This document shows, piece by piece, positions 53,340 to 63,300 of a DNA stretch of 64,000 nucleotides. This DNA comes from Azorinus chamasolen (Eukaryota; Mollusca; Bivalvia; Cardiida; Solecurtidae). The DNA lies in NCBI GenBank assembly GCA_963576725.1, contig OY755238.1:29221201-29285200 (forward strand), in the 5' to 3' direction. Position 1 is the first letter of the stretch; every line of letters begins with the position of its first letter. A model generated the notes under the pieces. The model had not been told where the DNA came from and ran no database searches. It saw nothing but the letters and a program-made list of their open reading frames with translations. The position numbers were made by a program, and so were the translations under genes.

Positions 53340-53580
53340 GCCCATATTCCTCCATACAAGTAGGCTCTATTTGGATCCAACCTCTTTGAATAGTTCTACC
53401 GAAAAGGAGTATTAAGTAGATGAAATTATTGTTTTTAGAATTTTGTAATTTGAAACCATTGTGATAAATAGAGCATATGCTCCTATACATGTAGGAGCAA
53501 ATGCTATTTTTATCACATTGGTTTTAACAGGTGACTTTTACAGAGGCGTAGAAAGGAGTATTTATGGAGGAAAGGGTTAA
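53340..53580 (-). mobile_element. Hybrid MITE: B body with A'-type end (B10)
   Basis: The left part (CATATTCCTCCATACAAG, CAACCTCTTTGAATAG) is B-type. The right end AGAGGCGTAGAAAGGAG + TATTTATGGAGGAAAGGG + TTAA (53577-53580) is A'-type. The centre GCTCCTATACATGTAGGAGC carries an ACATGT expansion. Confidence 0.75.
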
Positions 53581-53716
53581 GTAAAAACTATCATAAAATT
53601 CCAAGTTTTTATAAAAAAAAAAGCAGATGAAACATTTAAGCAGACAATGATTTGGCAGTGACTATGTTAGACGGATTATCACGTCATAATGACAGTGAAT
53701 GGGTTTATAGCATACA

Positions 53717-54044
53717 GTACAACCTCTCCACAACGGCCCTCTGCACAGCAAACACCTCCTTTCAACAATACTTTAAATGAATCCCCAAAACTTACAGTGG
53801 AACCTCTCCACATCGATACAAATAAAATGTCTGTTGTAAGACAGGTGGCAGATTAATGCAGGATAAAAATACTTTTGTCCTGCATTAAGCAGCCACCTGT
53901 ATTCAAAAGATCTCAGGTGTTCCTTACTGGGTTGTCTCTTGAGAGTGATTTGCCATGAAATTCCGATGAGCATCAACCTTTCTACAATGACAATACAGAA
54001 GTTCATATCCCCCAGAGTGTTGCTTTGCAGAGGTTATACTGTAG
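53717..54044 (+). mobile_element. Family D/C-type MITE, complex
   Basis: CAGTACAACCTCTCCACAAC and CAGTGGAACCTCTCCACATC are two left ends 80 bp apart. A core GACAGGTGGCAGATTAATGC .. CTGCATTAAGCAGCCACC lacks the GCTCC centre. The right end is GCAGAGGTTATACTG. Confidence 0.6.
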
Positions 54045-54349
54045 CTATGATTTATTAATAAATACGTACAACAAAATATGTCCCTCATACGCCAACTTTC
54101 TTTCTTTTTAAAAGGATATTTCTTAATTTAATTGCCAGTTGCTAGTTTTAAAGTAAGCCGGTGGTCTAATATTCGATGCGTTAAAAATGTAACTGCCCCT
54201 GATAATAACAAAATTACAGCAAACCCTTATAAAACGAATCCGGTGAACATACCGAGAAAATGACCTGATTATAGAGGTTCTCAACCCGGTATAGCGAAGT
54301 AAAATAACAATTCAAAACAGTTGAATTGGCTGTCATTTGAAAAAGGTGG

Positions 54350-54560
54350 CAACTAATCACAGGATACATGTAACTCCAATATCGGTTTAGAAAGATTATC
54401 GGTTGAGGGGCGATTGTTAACCATTCTTAAAAAATGTTGATTTGACGTTTGTTTAAAACAGATGACAGCTAATTGCAGAATTGAAGTAATTTAGAAAACT
54501 CCTTACTCTTTCTGCATTACCGATTTCCTGTATAATCAACCATCTGTTTTTAGAATAATG
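54350..54560 (+). mobile_element. Decayed family D/E fragments
   Basis: ACAGATGACAGCTAATTGCAG .. CTGTATAATCAACCATCTG (in words) surround AAAACTCCTTACTCTTTC. No ends. Confidence 0.4.
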
Positions 54561-54623
54561 TAGGTATTTTCTTTTTATCCTTTGCGAACAAGTAGAGCAA
54601 GTAAAATAAAATAAAAATTAAAG

Positions 54624-54870
54624 GGGACAAATGTCAGCCATGTCAAAAATATCGGGGGCAAATGTCCGCCCAAGCCAAAACAGTAGGTGGCAAATGCCCC
54701 ATGCTCAAATAGGAGGACAAAAAGAAGGTAAACGGACATTAGCCCACCCGGACCACAGCCCACCCGGACATCAGCCCACCATTTCTCTAAGGGCGGACAT
54801 TAGACCACTCGTGTTTTTTTGATGGGCGGACATTAGCCCACTCGGACAATAGACCACTCGCGCTGAATAT
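54624..54870 (+). repeat. Minisatellite-like CGGACATTAGCCCAC repeats
   Basis: GGGGACAAATGTCAGCC, GGGGGCAAATGTCCGCC and GGTGGCAAATGCCCC are followed by five variants of CGGACATTAGCCCAC / CGGACAATAGACCACTCG. Inverse-type words (CGGACATTTGTCCCCC, CGGACACTTGCCCCCC) stand at 57,279-57,315. Confidence 0.7.
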
Positions 54871-54884
54871 TAACGATGAGGACA

Positions 54885-55580
54885 TCAAAAAGCCCTCGAT
54901 CAAAAGCCCCTCACTAATATGGCCAAGGCTTACATAAGCCCCTCACTATTTTTGTTAATTAATCATTATACTCCAAATATTTGGACAAAGTAGACCAAAA
55001 TCAAAAGTACAGCTATCTGATCTGGATCTACCCTGTTTGCTGAATGACAAGTTTATAAAGATTCATTAAGTAAGGTAATTAGCACACTCTATACTTATAA
55101 AAGTAAACATAGTAGATCACAAGGAGGATATTCCTTATATTTATTTCAAACAGGGTAGACCCAAATCAAATCTAAAGCTATATAATCTGGTTCAACCATG
55201 TTTGCTTTGTGACAGTTAATATAGATTCAATAGCTATGAATGATGCACTATTAACCATATCGTTTATAAATTATTATAATATTACCCCAATTAACTTAAA
55301 CACAAACTTTTTCCATTTTCTAATTCCTTAACTTCTTTAAATTTCAAACAGAGTAGACCAAAATTAAAATACTGAGCTGTCTGATCTGGATCTACCCTAT
55401 TTTCTCAATGACAAGCTTATAAAGATTCGTTAAGTAAGGTAACTAGCACACTCCTTTTAAAATTACACTTAACAAAACACATAAAGTTAGTTCAATTAAT
55501 GTTAGTATTGTTTTTTTGTGAGGGGCTTTTGTAGTGAGGGGCTTATGTATGAGGAGCTTTTGTAGTGAGAGGCTATTGTG
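54885..55580. mobile_element. 700-bp element S with AAGCCCCTCACTA ends
   Basis: The left side has AAAAGCCCCTCACTA and ACATAAGCCCCTCACTA. The right side has the inverse words TAGTGAGGGGCTTATGT and TGTGAGGGGCTTTTG. So each end carries the same repeated words in opposite orientation. The interior is three A-like hairpin remnants. No target duplication fixed. Confidence 0.6.
54960..55450 (+). repeat. Three A-like hairpin remnants in tandem
   Basis: CAAAGTAGACCAAAATC .. GGATCTACCCTGTTTGC, CAAACAGGGTAGACCC .. GGTTCAACCATGTTTGC and CAAACAGAGTAGACC .. GGATCTACCCTATTTTC lie about 190 bp apart. The first and third share the tail ATTCATTAAGTAAGGTAA / ATTCGTTAAGTAAGGTAA. Confidence 0.55.
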
Positions 55581-56184
55581 ATACACCCGTCGAATAATTT
55601 AGATCAACAGTATTTAGAATGAATTTTAAATCTCGTTTTTTTTAATAAGATCTAGATATTAAGATATACATGTACAGTCAGTTTCACGGCGTTCATTTAT
55701 GTGTTGTAAAATGTCTTCTTTCTGGCTACTGTAAAGTACCGTATCAGATCTAGTAAAAGTATTTTAGAATAGATCTAGATCATTACAATCTAAACTGTCT
55801 TTAGAACTAGAATTCGCAATAATCTAACTGTTCTAAATCGTTAGGGTTTAATTATTCTTAGTCATAGATCTAATTAGTCAAAGCATAGTTACCTTCTATT
55901 TTTCGGGAATCATAACTTTAGGTAGTTCGGTTTCATTACACGCATTCCTGTTACGTAACAATTCATAACTTTGTTGACAGTGTGTGATAGACGGCAGTTG
56001 TGCACTTGCCCCCGCTGAGAAATTAGGGGATTTACTGACCATCTGACACCTTTGATCGTTACTATTTTCTTATGTCTAGCTAGTAAATTACAGTATATTT
56101 AGACTGAGTAAGTAATATAATAGTAAAGACTCCAACTGTCTAACACAATTAATTTTCAGTATTTAAAACAAATAGTTTGTATTG
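55581..56184. other. Element R interior, nothing recognised
   Basis: AT-rich with several AGATCTAG words. No gene or known repeat. Confidence 0.3.
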
Positions 56185-56369
56185 TTAATGCGGGAAATAA
56201 AAGTACTGACATTTGAAAACTGTAGACCCAGACAAGATTGCTAAAAAAGCAACCATCTGACAAGGGTCTTCACTGTTTATTATTCAAAATCATATAGCTA
56301 ATTTAGGTCTTATATAATGAATGGAATATACAGTTAAACAATGACGGGCCATTCCACCTTAAAATACAA
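56185..56369 (+). mobile_element. Decayed family I MITE
   Basis: The hairpin AAACTGTAGACCCAGACAAG .. CAAGGGTCTTCACTGTTT has centre GCTAAAAAAGC. It ends CCATTCCACC + TTAA. Confidence 0.5.
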
Positions 56370-56600
56370 AACATTCTATAAAATAAACGTGCTTTCAAGC
56401 ATTTGCAAACAGCGTAGTCCCATATCATACGCATGATCTAGGTCTGCTCAGTTTATTTATTGAATTGTAATAGGCCCGAATCTACAGTTTCTACCAGCAT
56501 CAAAACAATCTTGTCTACAAATGCCATTTAAAACATTAGCTTATAATTATTCATGATATCATTATTTCTTACATGAATACTGAACAGGGAAGGGTTAATC
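56370..56600 (+). mobile_element. MITE subfamily A' (A'20)
   Basis: Hairpin TTTGCAAACAGCGTAGTCCC .. GGTCTGCTCAGTTTATT with a lost centre (ATACGCATG). The body GAATCTACAGTTTCTACCAG precedes the end ACAGGGAAGGG + TTAA. Confidence 0.7.
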
Positions 56601-56747
56601 AGCACAAAGTGACAGAATAACAAGAATGTTTTCAAAGTTATACAATTCATAAAAATATGTTTATTTATTTAAACTCTTAAATGATAAGACTCAGATCAGA
56701 TTTCTCAAATAGAAGCTGTTTGACCAGGGGTCTGCTCTGTTTGCTTA

Positions 56748-57000
56748 TCCCTTCACCATATATAAACAGTTTCCATGCCATTGCAAACAGAGTAGACCAA
56801 GATCTGAAGGCGCCTATTGGAGCCGTATGATCTGGACCAGCTCTGTTTACTTATGAAATTTTATCAGATCTGACTCTACATTTTCTACCAGTACCAAGAA
56901 AAGTCATGGACCGTGTACCTACACCATTATAAAAATCAACTTATAAATATTATGGTGTCATCCTTTCTGACATAAATATTCAACAGGGAAATGATTGAAA
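56748..57000 (+). mobile_element. MITE subfamily A' (A'21)
   Basis: Hairpin TTGCAAACAGAGTAGACC .. ACCAGCTCTGTTTACTT with centre GGCGCCTATTGGAGCC. It ends TATTCAACAGGGAAATG. An isolated right half of another hairpin (GGTCTGCTCTGTTTGC) lies just left, at 56,725. Confidence 0.65.
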
Positions 57001-57079
57001 ACCACCGACAACCAAACTTCAGGTTACGAATTCAGCTAAAGATCCGGCAACAGAAGTAAACATTCTGAGAGCATCGACG

Positions 57080-57267
57080 CTTATCACGTGCTTGCAAACA
57101 GAGTAGACACGGATACGATGGCTCTTATAGAAACCGTCTGATCAGGGTATTCTCTATTTGCTGATGAATTTATGTTGGATCTAACTCTATAGTTTTGTTC
57201 CAATACCAAAACAGCCTCAGTACATATGCTATTTTAAAAATAAATTTAATAAATATTCATGATATCG
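57080..57267 (+). mobile_element. MITE subfamily A', right end cut off (A'22)
   Basis: Hairpin CTTGCAAACAGAGTAGAC .. GGGTATTCTCTATTTGC, centre GGCTCTTATAGAAACC. The body ends at AATATTCATGATATC, where CGGACATTTG-type sequence begins. Confidence 0.65.
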
Positions 57268-57325
57268 GTATTTCGGTTTACGGACATTTGTCCCCCGGAC
57301 ACTTGCCCCCCGGACCTTTGCCTCC

Positions 57326-57816
57326 ATTTTTCTGTTTGTTTTCAACGAAATAAAGCAATGCTTATTTCATTTATTTTGCAGACTACATTTTTGAAGCGGA
57401 CGATAGTTCAGTATAATGAGGGTCAAATGTTTAGGTCATACATTAAAACAATGATCGCTTTGCGTGCTCTACAATGTATGGAAACTACCCTGGTGTTTCA
57501 GCGCAGGGGGTCAGTGATTTATGGTCATCATTGTGTTAATTATTTGGTCATCAATAAAGTTCCGACAACTTTAAAGAAAGTCTTATCGGGTATTTCCGCT
57601 CTTTTGCGACTATCAAGATGTCACAGCTCATTGGTTCAGTATCATTAAGACCCACCCATTGAAAAAGACAAGCCAATCAAATGTCACCTATAGGCGTGTC
57701 AATAACCAATAATTGATATTGCGCTTCATAATTGATGAGCGGCCATCTATATTTCCCAAAATATTAAATATAGAATGAATGGGTATTTTGTATCCAAAAT
57801 TTCTTCATATTGTACT
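57326..57816. other. Element R interior with a 129-codon frame, no domain
   Basis: The frame 57,259-57,648 begins in the CGGACATTTG repeat, so its start is not that of a gene. No domain can be seen. Nothing else is recognised. Confidence 0.3.
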
Positions 57817-58067
57817 TTAACCCTTTCGCTCATATGAACGTGTTTTCACGCAATTGCAAACAGAGAAGACCGAGATCAGAGGCTCTTAGAGGAGCCGTCT
57901 GATCAGGGTCTGCTCTGTTTGCTAATATAATTTGATAGATATATTTCTTTGCTTTGTAAAATAGATGCAATGTCCCCCCTTCCTTATTTCATTTGTAACT
58001 ATTTTTGTCCATGAATATTCAGTAGGTATTGAAAATTTGAATAAACATAGAACAGGGAAAGGGTTAA
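57817..58067 (+). mobile_element. MITE family A, full length (A23)
   Basis: TTAA at 57817-57820 and 58064-58067. Left end CCCTTTCGCTCATATGAACG. Hairpin centre GGCTCTTAGAGGAGCC. It has the same body as A1. Confidence 0.85.
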
Positions 58068-58189
58068 ATAAAACAATCTCTATAGGCTTCTTGTCCCTCT
58101 CTCTGTACAATTGTTGTTGTTTCTAAGAAGTCCTCTCCCCCAAGTAAACATTTGATATGTTACGCAATCACAAGGCCAGAAGGGACGTC

Positions 58190-58202
58190 AAAATCTTTCT
58201 CT

Positions 58203-58238
<36 letters not shown>

Positions 58239-58398
58239 CTCTCTCTCTATATATATATATATATCTGTCTCTTTCTGTCTCTCTATGTCTCTCTGTCTCT
58301 TTCTCTCTGTCTCTCTCTGTCCCTGTCTCTCTGTCTCCCTCTCTGTCGCTCTCTCTTTCTCTCTCTCTGTCGCTCTCTCTTTCTCTCTCTCTCTGTCG

Positions 58399-58436
<38 letters not shown>

Positions 58437-58605
58437 TTCCTCCCTCTGTCCCTCTCACTCACTCTCTCCGTTCGTCTCTTCCACCTCTTTCTCTCCCTCT
58501 CTGACTGTCTGTCTCTGTCTCATTGTCTCTGTCTCTCTGTCTCTGTGTCTCTCTCCGGCTGCCTGTCTCTCTCTCTGTCTCTTTCTGTCTCTCTTTGTGA
58601 CTATC
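58190..58605. repeat. (CT)n / CTGTCT microsatellite
   Basis: About 400 bp of CTCTCT with CTGT and CTTT interruptions and a short (TA)n at 58,248-58,264. Ser/Leu- and Arg/Glu-rich frames here are artefacts. Confidence 0.95.
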
Positions 58606-58679
58606 TATCATATAAACTTCTATATTGGTAATGGATACAGTAATAGTTTCCCCAGGACGAATGGCAATTTATGCTTGAC

Positions 58680-58802
58680 AGATCCTATAAGAAACCAATG
58701 CACACCCTGATCATACAGCCTCTAAGAGCTGTCTGATCTGGGCCTGCACTGTTTTTAAATTGCGTCAATATATGTATATGCTACTAGTATGAAAAGGGTT
58801 AA
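58680..58802 (-). mobile_element. MITE family A fragment
   Basis: The hairpin remnant ATCATACAGCCTCTAAGAGC .. TGATCTGGGCCTGCACTG is followed by ATGAAAAGGG + TTAA at the right. Confidence 0.5.
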
Positions 58803-59448
58803 TATGACTTTAATGAATAACATTACGATCGCAGCTTTGAACTCATCTGAAAGACAAAGACATATCAATATTTGGCTATCTGTTATTTCAGGTGGCTGTT
58901 TTATACAGAGTATTGATTTATGCAGGCGACTGCTTTGCGCCGTTTCAAAATAAATTATGATACAATAAGCTACAATAGTTTTCATCTTAATTCTGATATC
59001 AACTTAAATCTTGTAGCTGCACTACATGGTCGGTCAAACAAGAATAGCTGTTACAGTGTAGATTATTAGTGTAGATGCGGTGTATTAGTGTATTAGTGTA
59101 GATGCGTTTCGAACTTTATAATTATTTAATTAACTGTTTGCATCTCTTCGTCGAATGATACCCAGTTCAATCCTTTACTCCATAGGTACTCATTATAGTG
59201 CGTTAATCCATTCCTCCACTCAAAAATAGTTCCACTTGATACATTCATGAATATGCGCCATAAGAAATATTTCTATATCACAGTAGACGGTAGCTTAAAG
59301 CAGGCTGAGAAAAACGCAAAATGGTCCCATTCAGCCTGTTTTAATCAAACATCTGTCTTCAATACTGAACACAAACTATGGAGTAAAGTGTTAAGGTTTC
59401 AAAAAAAGTACTTCAACAAATAATGGTTGGATACAACTCTCCACCCCT
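58803..59448. other. Spacer with a D/C core fragment
   Basis: AGACGGTAGCTTAAAGCAGG .. CCTGTTTTAATCAAACATCTG at 59,283-59,362 (in words) is a decayed core with centre AAATGGTCCCATT. Short direct repeats of GTGTATTAGTGTAG occur near 59,065-59,100. Nothing else. Confidence 0.4.
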
Positions 59449-59712
59449 TTACCCTTTCCCTCATATAAACCTGTTTTCACGCATTTGTCAAGAGAATAGA
59501 CCTAGATCAGACCGCTCCTAGAGGAACCGTCTGATCAGGGTCTACTCACGTTGCTAATAGAATTTTATAGATCTGTTTATTTGCTTTCCTAAAATGTCTA
59601 CAATGCCCCACTTTCCATAATTCATTATAACTATTTTGTCCATGAATATTCAGTAGGTACATGTACATTTGTATTTAAATTTGGAACACATATAGAACAG
59701 GGAAAGGGTTAA
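59449..59712 (+). mobile_element. MITE family A (A24)
   Basis: Left end CCCTTTCCCTCATATAAACC (preceded by TTTA), right end AACAGGGAAAGGG + TTAA (59709-59712). Hairpin centre CGCTCCTAGAGGAACC. The body carries a small ACATGTACATTTG expansion. Confidence 0.8.
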
Positions 59713-60118
59713 TACGCGCGTGGGGTCGAAACAAATATGACCGAGTGCTCCTGACATCTATAATCTCTGCGCTACGTATTTTCTGAAAATCAGATTGTGA
59801 AAACAATTGCTGCTGATATTTTGTATCTATTTCTTTTTTCTCGAGCATTCACAGTCTGGTAATCGTTAAAATCTGACTATAAATTGTAGTTTTAGCAGAA
59901 AGAAACCGTTTCAGTCTCGGGTTTTGGATGAAGGCTATCTATATACGTATGCTATCTAATTTCATTTTGAATTCTAGATCTGACAGTATATTCAATATGC
60001 GTTTCTTCAGTTTGAAAAAAAAATGCACATGTGTATTTATATATACATGTAAGCTTTTGTATATATCTTATCTAAATAAGTTATACCTAAATCGATTAAA
60101 CGACTGCCAGTCATAAAA
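59713..60118. other. Element R interior, nothing recognised
   Basis: No gene or repeat that I recognise. Confidence 0.3.
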
Positions 60119-60336
60119 GTAGTGTCCGCGGTGATGCCCCGCAATCCACGCTGATATCAGCACGGACAGCGATGGCTCGGCGGCGGTAATATCCCGTAGG
60201 GTAAATTTCGGTCCGCGGTGGACACAGAATTTGTCCGCGGTGATCCATAAAAATTGTCTGTGCTGGAAACCCGCTCTCAAATAATTTTGTCCGCGCTGGT
60301 AAAACGGAAAACAAAAAGTCCGCGTGGCTTGTACTG
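60119..60336 (-). repeat. Right GC-rich terminal/subterminal region of element R
   Basis: Five GTCCGCG words (as GTCCGCGGTG, GTCCGCGCTGG, GTCCGCGTGG) lie in a CpG-rich block that ends at CTTGTACTG. Only the outer 32 bp align with the left end; the inner parts share words but not order. Confidence 0.7.
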
Positions 60337-63300
60337 TAATTGCAATACGAATTTGGACCATTTTACATCCCAACCAGTTTTGCAATAAATTTATTGCAAA
60401 AGTGGTTGAGACTACGCTGTCAATCCCCAATGTTCAAACAGAAAGAGACGATATAAGGTTGGTTTCATAATGTGCTGATAAGCCCATTTAGGCTTTGTTG
60501 GCATTGCGGTGTATCCATTTGAGATGTTCGCGTCTGTTAACAACTGCCGCCGATACATGAATAACTCATTTCTCCAATGTAGAAAAGTTTATTGCAATTC
60601 TGGTTTTTATTGCAAAAGTGGTTGTCAAGTAATTGCAATACGAATTTGGACCCATTTTACATCCCAACCAGTTTTGCAATAAATTTATTGCAAAAGTGGT
60701 TGGGACTACGCTGTCAATCCCCAATGTTCAAACAGAAAGAGACGATATAAGATTGGTTTCATAATGTGCTGATAAGCCCATTTAGGCTTTGTTGGCATTG
60801 CGATGTGTCCATTTGAGATGTTCGCGTCTGTTAACAACTGCCGCCGATACATGAATAACACATTTCTCCAATGTAGAAAAGTTTATTGCAATTCTGGTTT
60901 TTATTGCAAAAGTGGTTGTCAAGTAATTGCAATACGAATTTGGACCCATTTTACATCCCAACCAGTTTTGCAATAAATTTATTGCAAAAGTGGTTGGGAC
61001 TACGCTGTCAATCACCAATGTTCAAACAGAAAGAGACGATATAAGGTTGGTTTCATAATGTGCTGATAAGCCCATTTAGGCTTCGGTGGCATTTGGATGT
61101 GTCCATTTGAGATGTTCCCACCTGTTTACAACTGCCGCCGATACATGAATAACTCATTTCTCCAATGTAGAAAAGTTTATTGCAATTCTGGTTTTTATTG
61201 CGAAACTGGTTGTCAAATAATTGCAATACAAATTATGTCACTTTTTACATCCCAACCAGTTTCGCAATAAACATTTTGCAATTCTTGAAAAGGGGTCTGA
61301 TCTTGCAGACTATGGCAAACTCGTCTACATTGTTATCATTCCTGTCAATTTTCGAACATGTAAGTTCAGAACAGGTAGTTTTGGGCCAATGTCATAGATG
61401 ACTGATAAGGCTATTAGGCTTCCATATTATCCGAATTAGCTTTAAAAAGATGTTTGCAACTACCTTTGAAACAAATAATCCTATAATCGACTGATAAGCC
61501 CATTTGGGCTTTAATTCCATCCGAGTATGTCCTATTAAGATGTTTGCAACCATTAGCAACTACCCAAAATGCAACAATCACTTCTTCGTTTCATCCAGAA
61601 AAAGTTTATTGCAATTCTGGTTTTTATTGCAAAACTGGTTGTCAAGTAATTGCAATACGAATTTGGACCCATTTTACATCCCAACCAGTTTTGCAATAAA
61701 TTTATTGCAAAAGTGGTTGGGACTACGCTGTCAATCCCCAATGTTCAAACAGAAAGAGACGATATAAGGTTGGTTTCATAATGTGCTGATAAGCCCATTT
61801 AGGCTTTGTTGGCATTGCGATGTGTCCATTTGAGATGTTCCCACCTGTTTACAACTGCCACCGATACATGAATAACTCATTTCTCCAATGTAGAAAAGTT
61901 TATTGCAATTCTGGGTTTTATTGCGAAACTGGTTGTCAAATAATTGCAATACAAATTATGTCACTTTTTACATCCCAACCAGTTTCGCAATAAACATTTT
62001 GCAATTCTTGAAAAGGGGTCTGATCTTGCAGACTATGGCAAACTCGTCTACATTGTTATCATTCCTGTCAATTTTCGAACATGTAAGTTCAGAACAGGTA
62101 GTTTTGGGCCAATGTCATAGATGACTGATAAGGCTATTAGGCTTCCATATTATCCGAATTAGCTTTAAAAAGATGTTTGCAACTACCTTTGAAACAAATA
62201 ATCCTATAATCGACTGATAAGCCCATTTGGGCTTTAATTCCATCCGAGTATGTCCTATTAAGATGTTTGCAACTATTAGCAACTACCCAAAATGCAACAA
62301 TCACTTCTTCGTTTCATCCAGAAAAAGTTTATTGCAATTCTGGTTTTTATTGCAAAACTGGTTGTCAAGTAATTGCAATACGAATTTGGACCCATTTTAC
62401 ATCCCAACCAGTTTTGCAATAAATTTATTGCAAAAGTGGTTGGGACTACGCTGTCAATCCCCAATGTTCAAACAGAAAGAGACGATATAAGGTTGGTTTC
62501 ATAATGTGCTGATAAGCCCATTTAGGCTTTGTTGGCATTGCGATGTGTCCATTTGAGATGTTCGCGTCTGTTAACAACTGCCGCCGATACATGAATAACT
62601 CATTTCTCCAATGTAGAAAAGTTTATTGCAATTCTGGTTTTTATTGCAAAAGTGGTTGTCAAGTAATTGCAATACGAATTTGGACCCATTTTACATCCCA
62701 ACCAGTTTTGCAATAAATTTATTGCAAAAGTGGTTGAGACTACGCTGTCAATCCCCAATGTTCAAACAGAAAGAGACGATATAAGGTTGGTTTCATAATG
62801 TGCTGATAAGCCCATTTAGGCTTTGTTGGCATTGCGGTGTATCCATTTGAGATGTTCGCGTCTGTTAACAACTGCCGCCGATACATGAATAACTCATTTC
62901 TCCAATGTAGAAAAGTTTATTGCAATTCTGGTTTTTATTGCAAAAGTGGTTGTCAAGTAATTGCAATACGAATTTGGACCCATTTTACATCCCAACAAGT
63001 TTTGCAATAAATTTATTGCAAAAGTGGTTGGGACTACGCTGTCAATCCCCAATGTTCAAACAGAAAGAGACGATATAAGATTGGTTTCATAATGTGCTGA
63101 TAAGCCCATTTAGGCTTTGTTGGCATTGCGATGTGTCCATTTGAGATGTTCGCGTCTGTTAACAACTGCCGCCGATACATGAATAACTCATTTCTCCAAT
63201 GTAGAAAAGTTTATTGCAATTCTGGTTTTTATTGCAAAAGTGGTTGTCAAGTAATTGCAATACGAATTTGGACCCATTTTACATCCCAACCAGTTTTGCA

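Larger units (their letters stand above)
51672..60336. mobile_element. 8,665-bp inverted-repeat element R with TA duplication
   Basis: The ends pair over 32 bp with 2 mismatches: both start CAGTACAAG and share CGCGGACTTTTTGTTTTCCG. TA flanks both sides (51670-51671, 60337-60338). Joining the flanks rebuilds an ordinary 294-bp monomer, so this is a clean insertion. The two ends are GC-rich (51672-51911, 60119-60336) and carry nine GTCCGCG/CGCGGAC words. The interior is AT-rich, holds many MITEs, a small inverted-repeat element and a (CT)n tract, and shows no transposase frame. CAGT ends and TA targets fit Tc1/mariner or pogo-like mobilisation; clustered subterminal words are also seen in other superfamilies, so the class is open. 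Confidence 0.85.

Noticed and set aside
57259..57648. A 129-codon protein gene
   Set aside because: Its start lies inside a CGGACATTTG repeat and no domain or splice context supports it.
58152..58710. Overlapping Ser/Leu- and Arg/Glu-rich frames on both strands
   Set aside because: Products of the CT-rich microsatellite; present in several frames at once.
51672..60336. An autonomous transposon with its own transposase
   Set aside because: No long frame or recognisable DDE-type motif stretch was seen in 8.6 kb, and the interior is mostly MITE debris.
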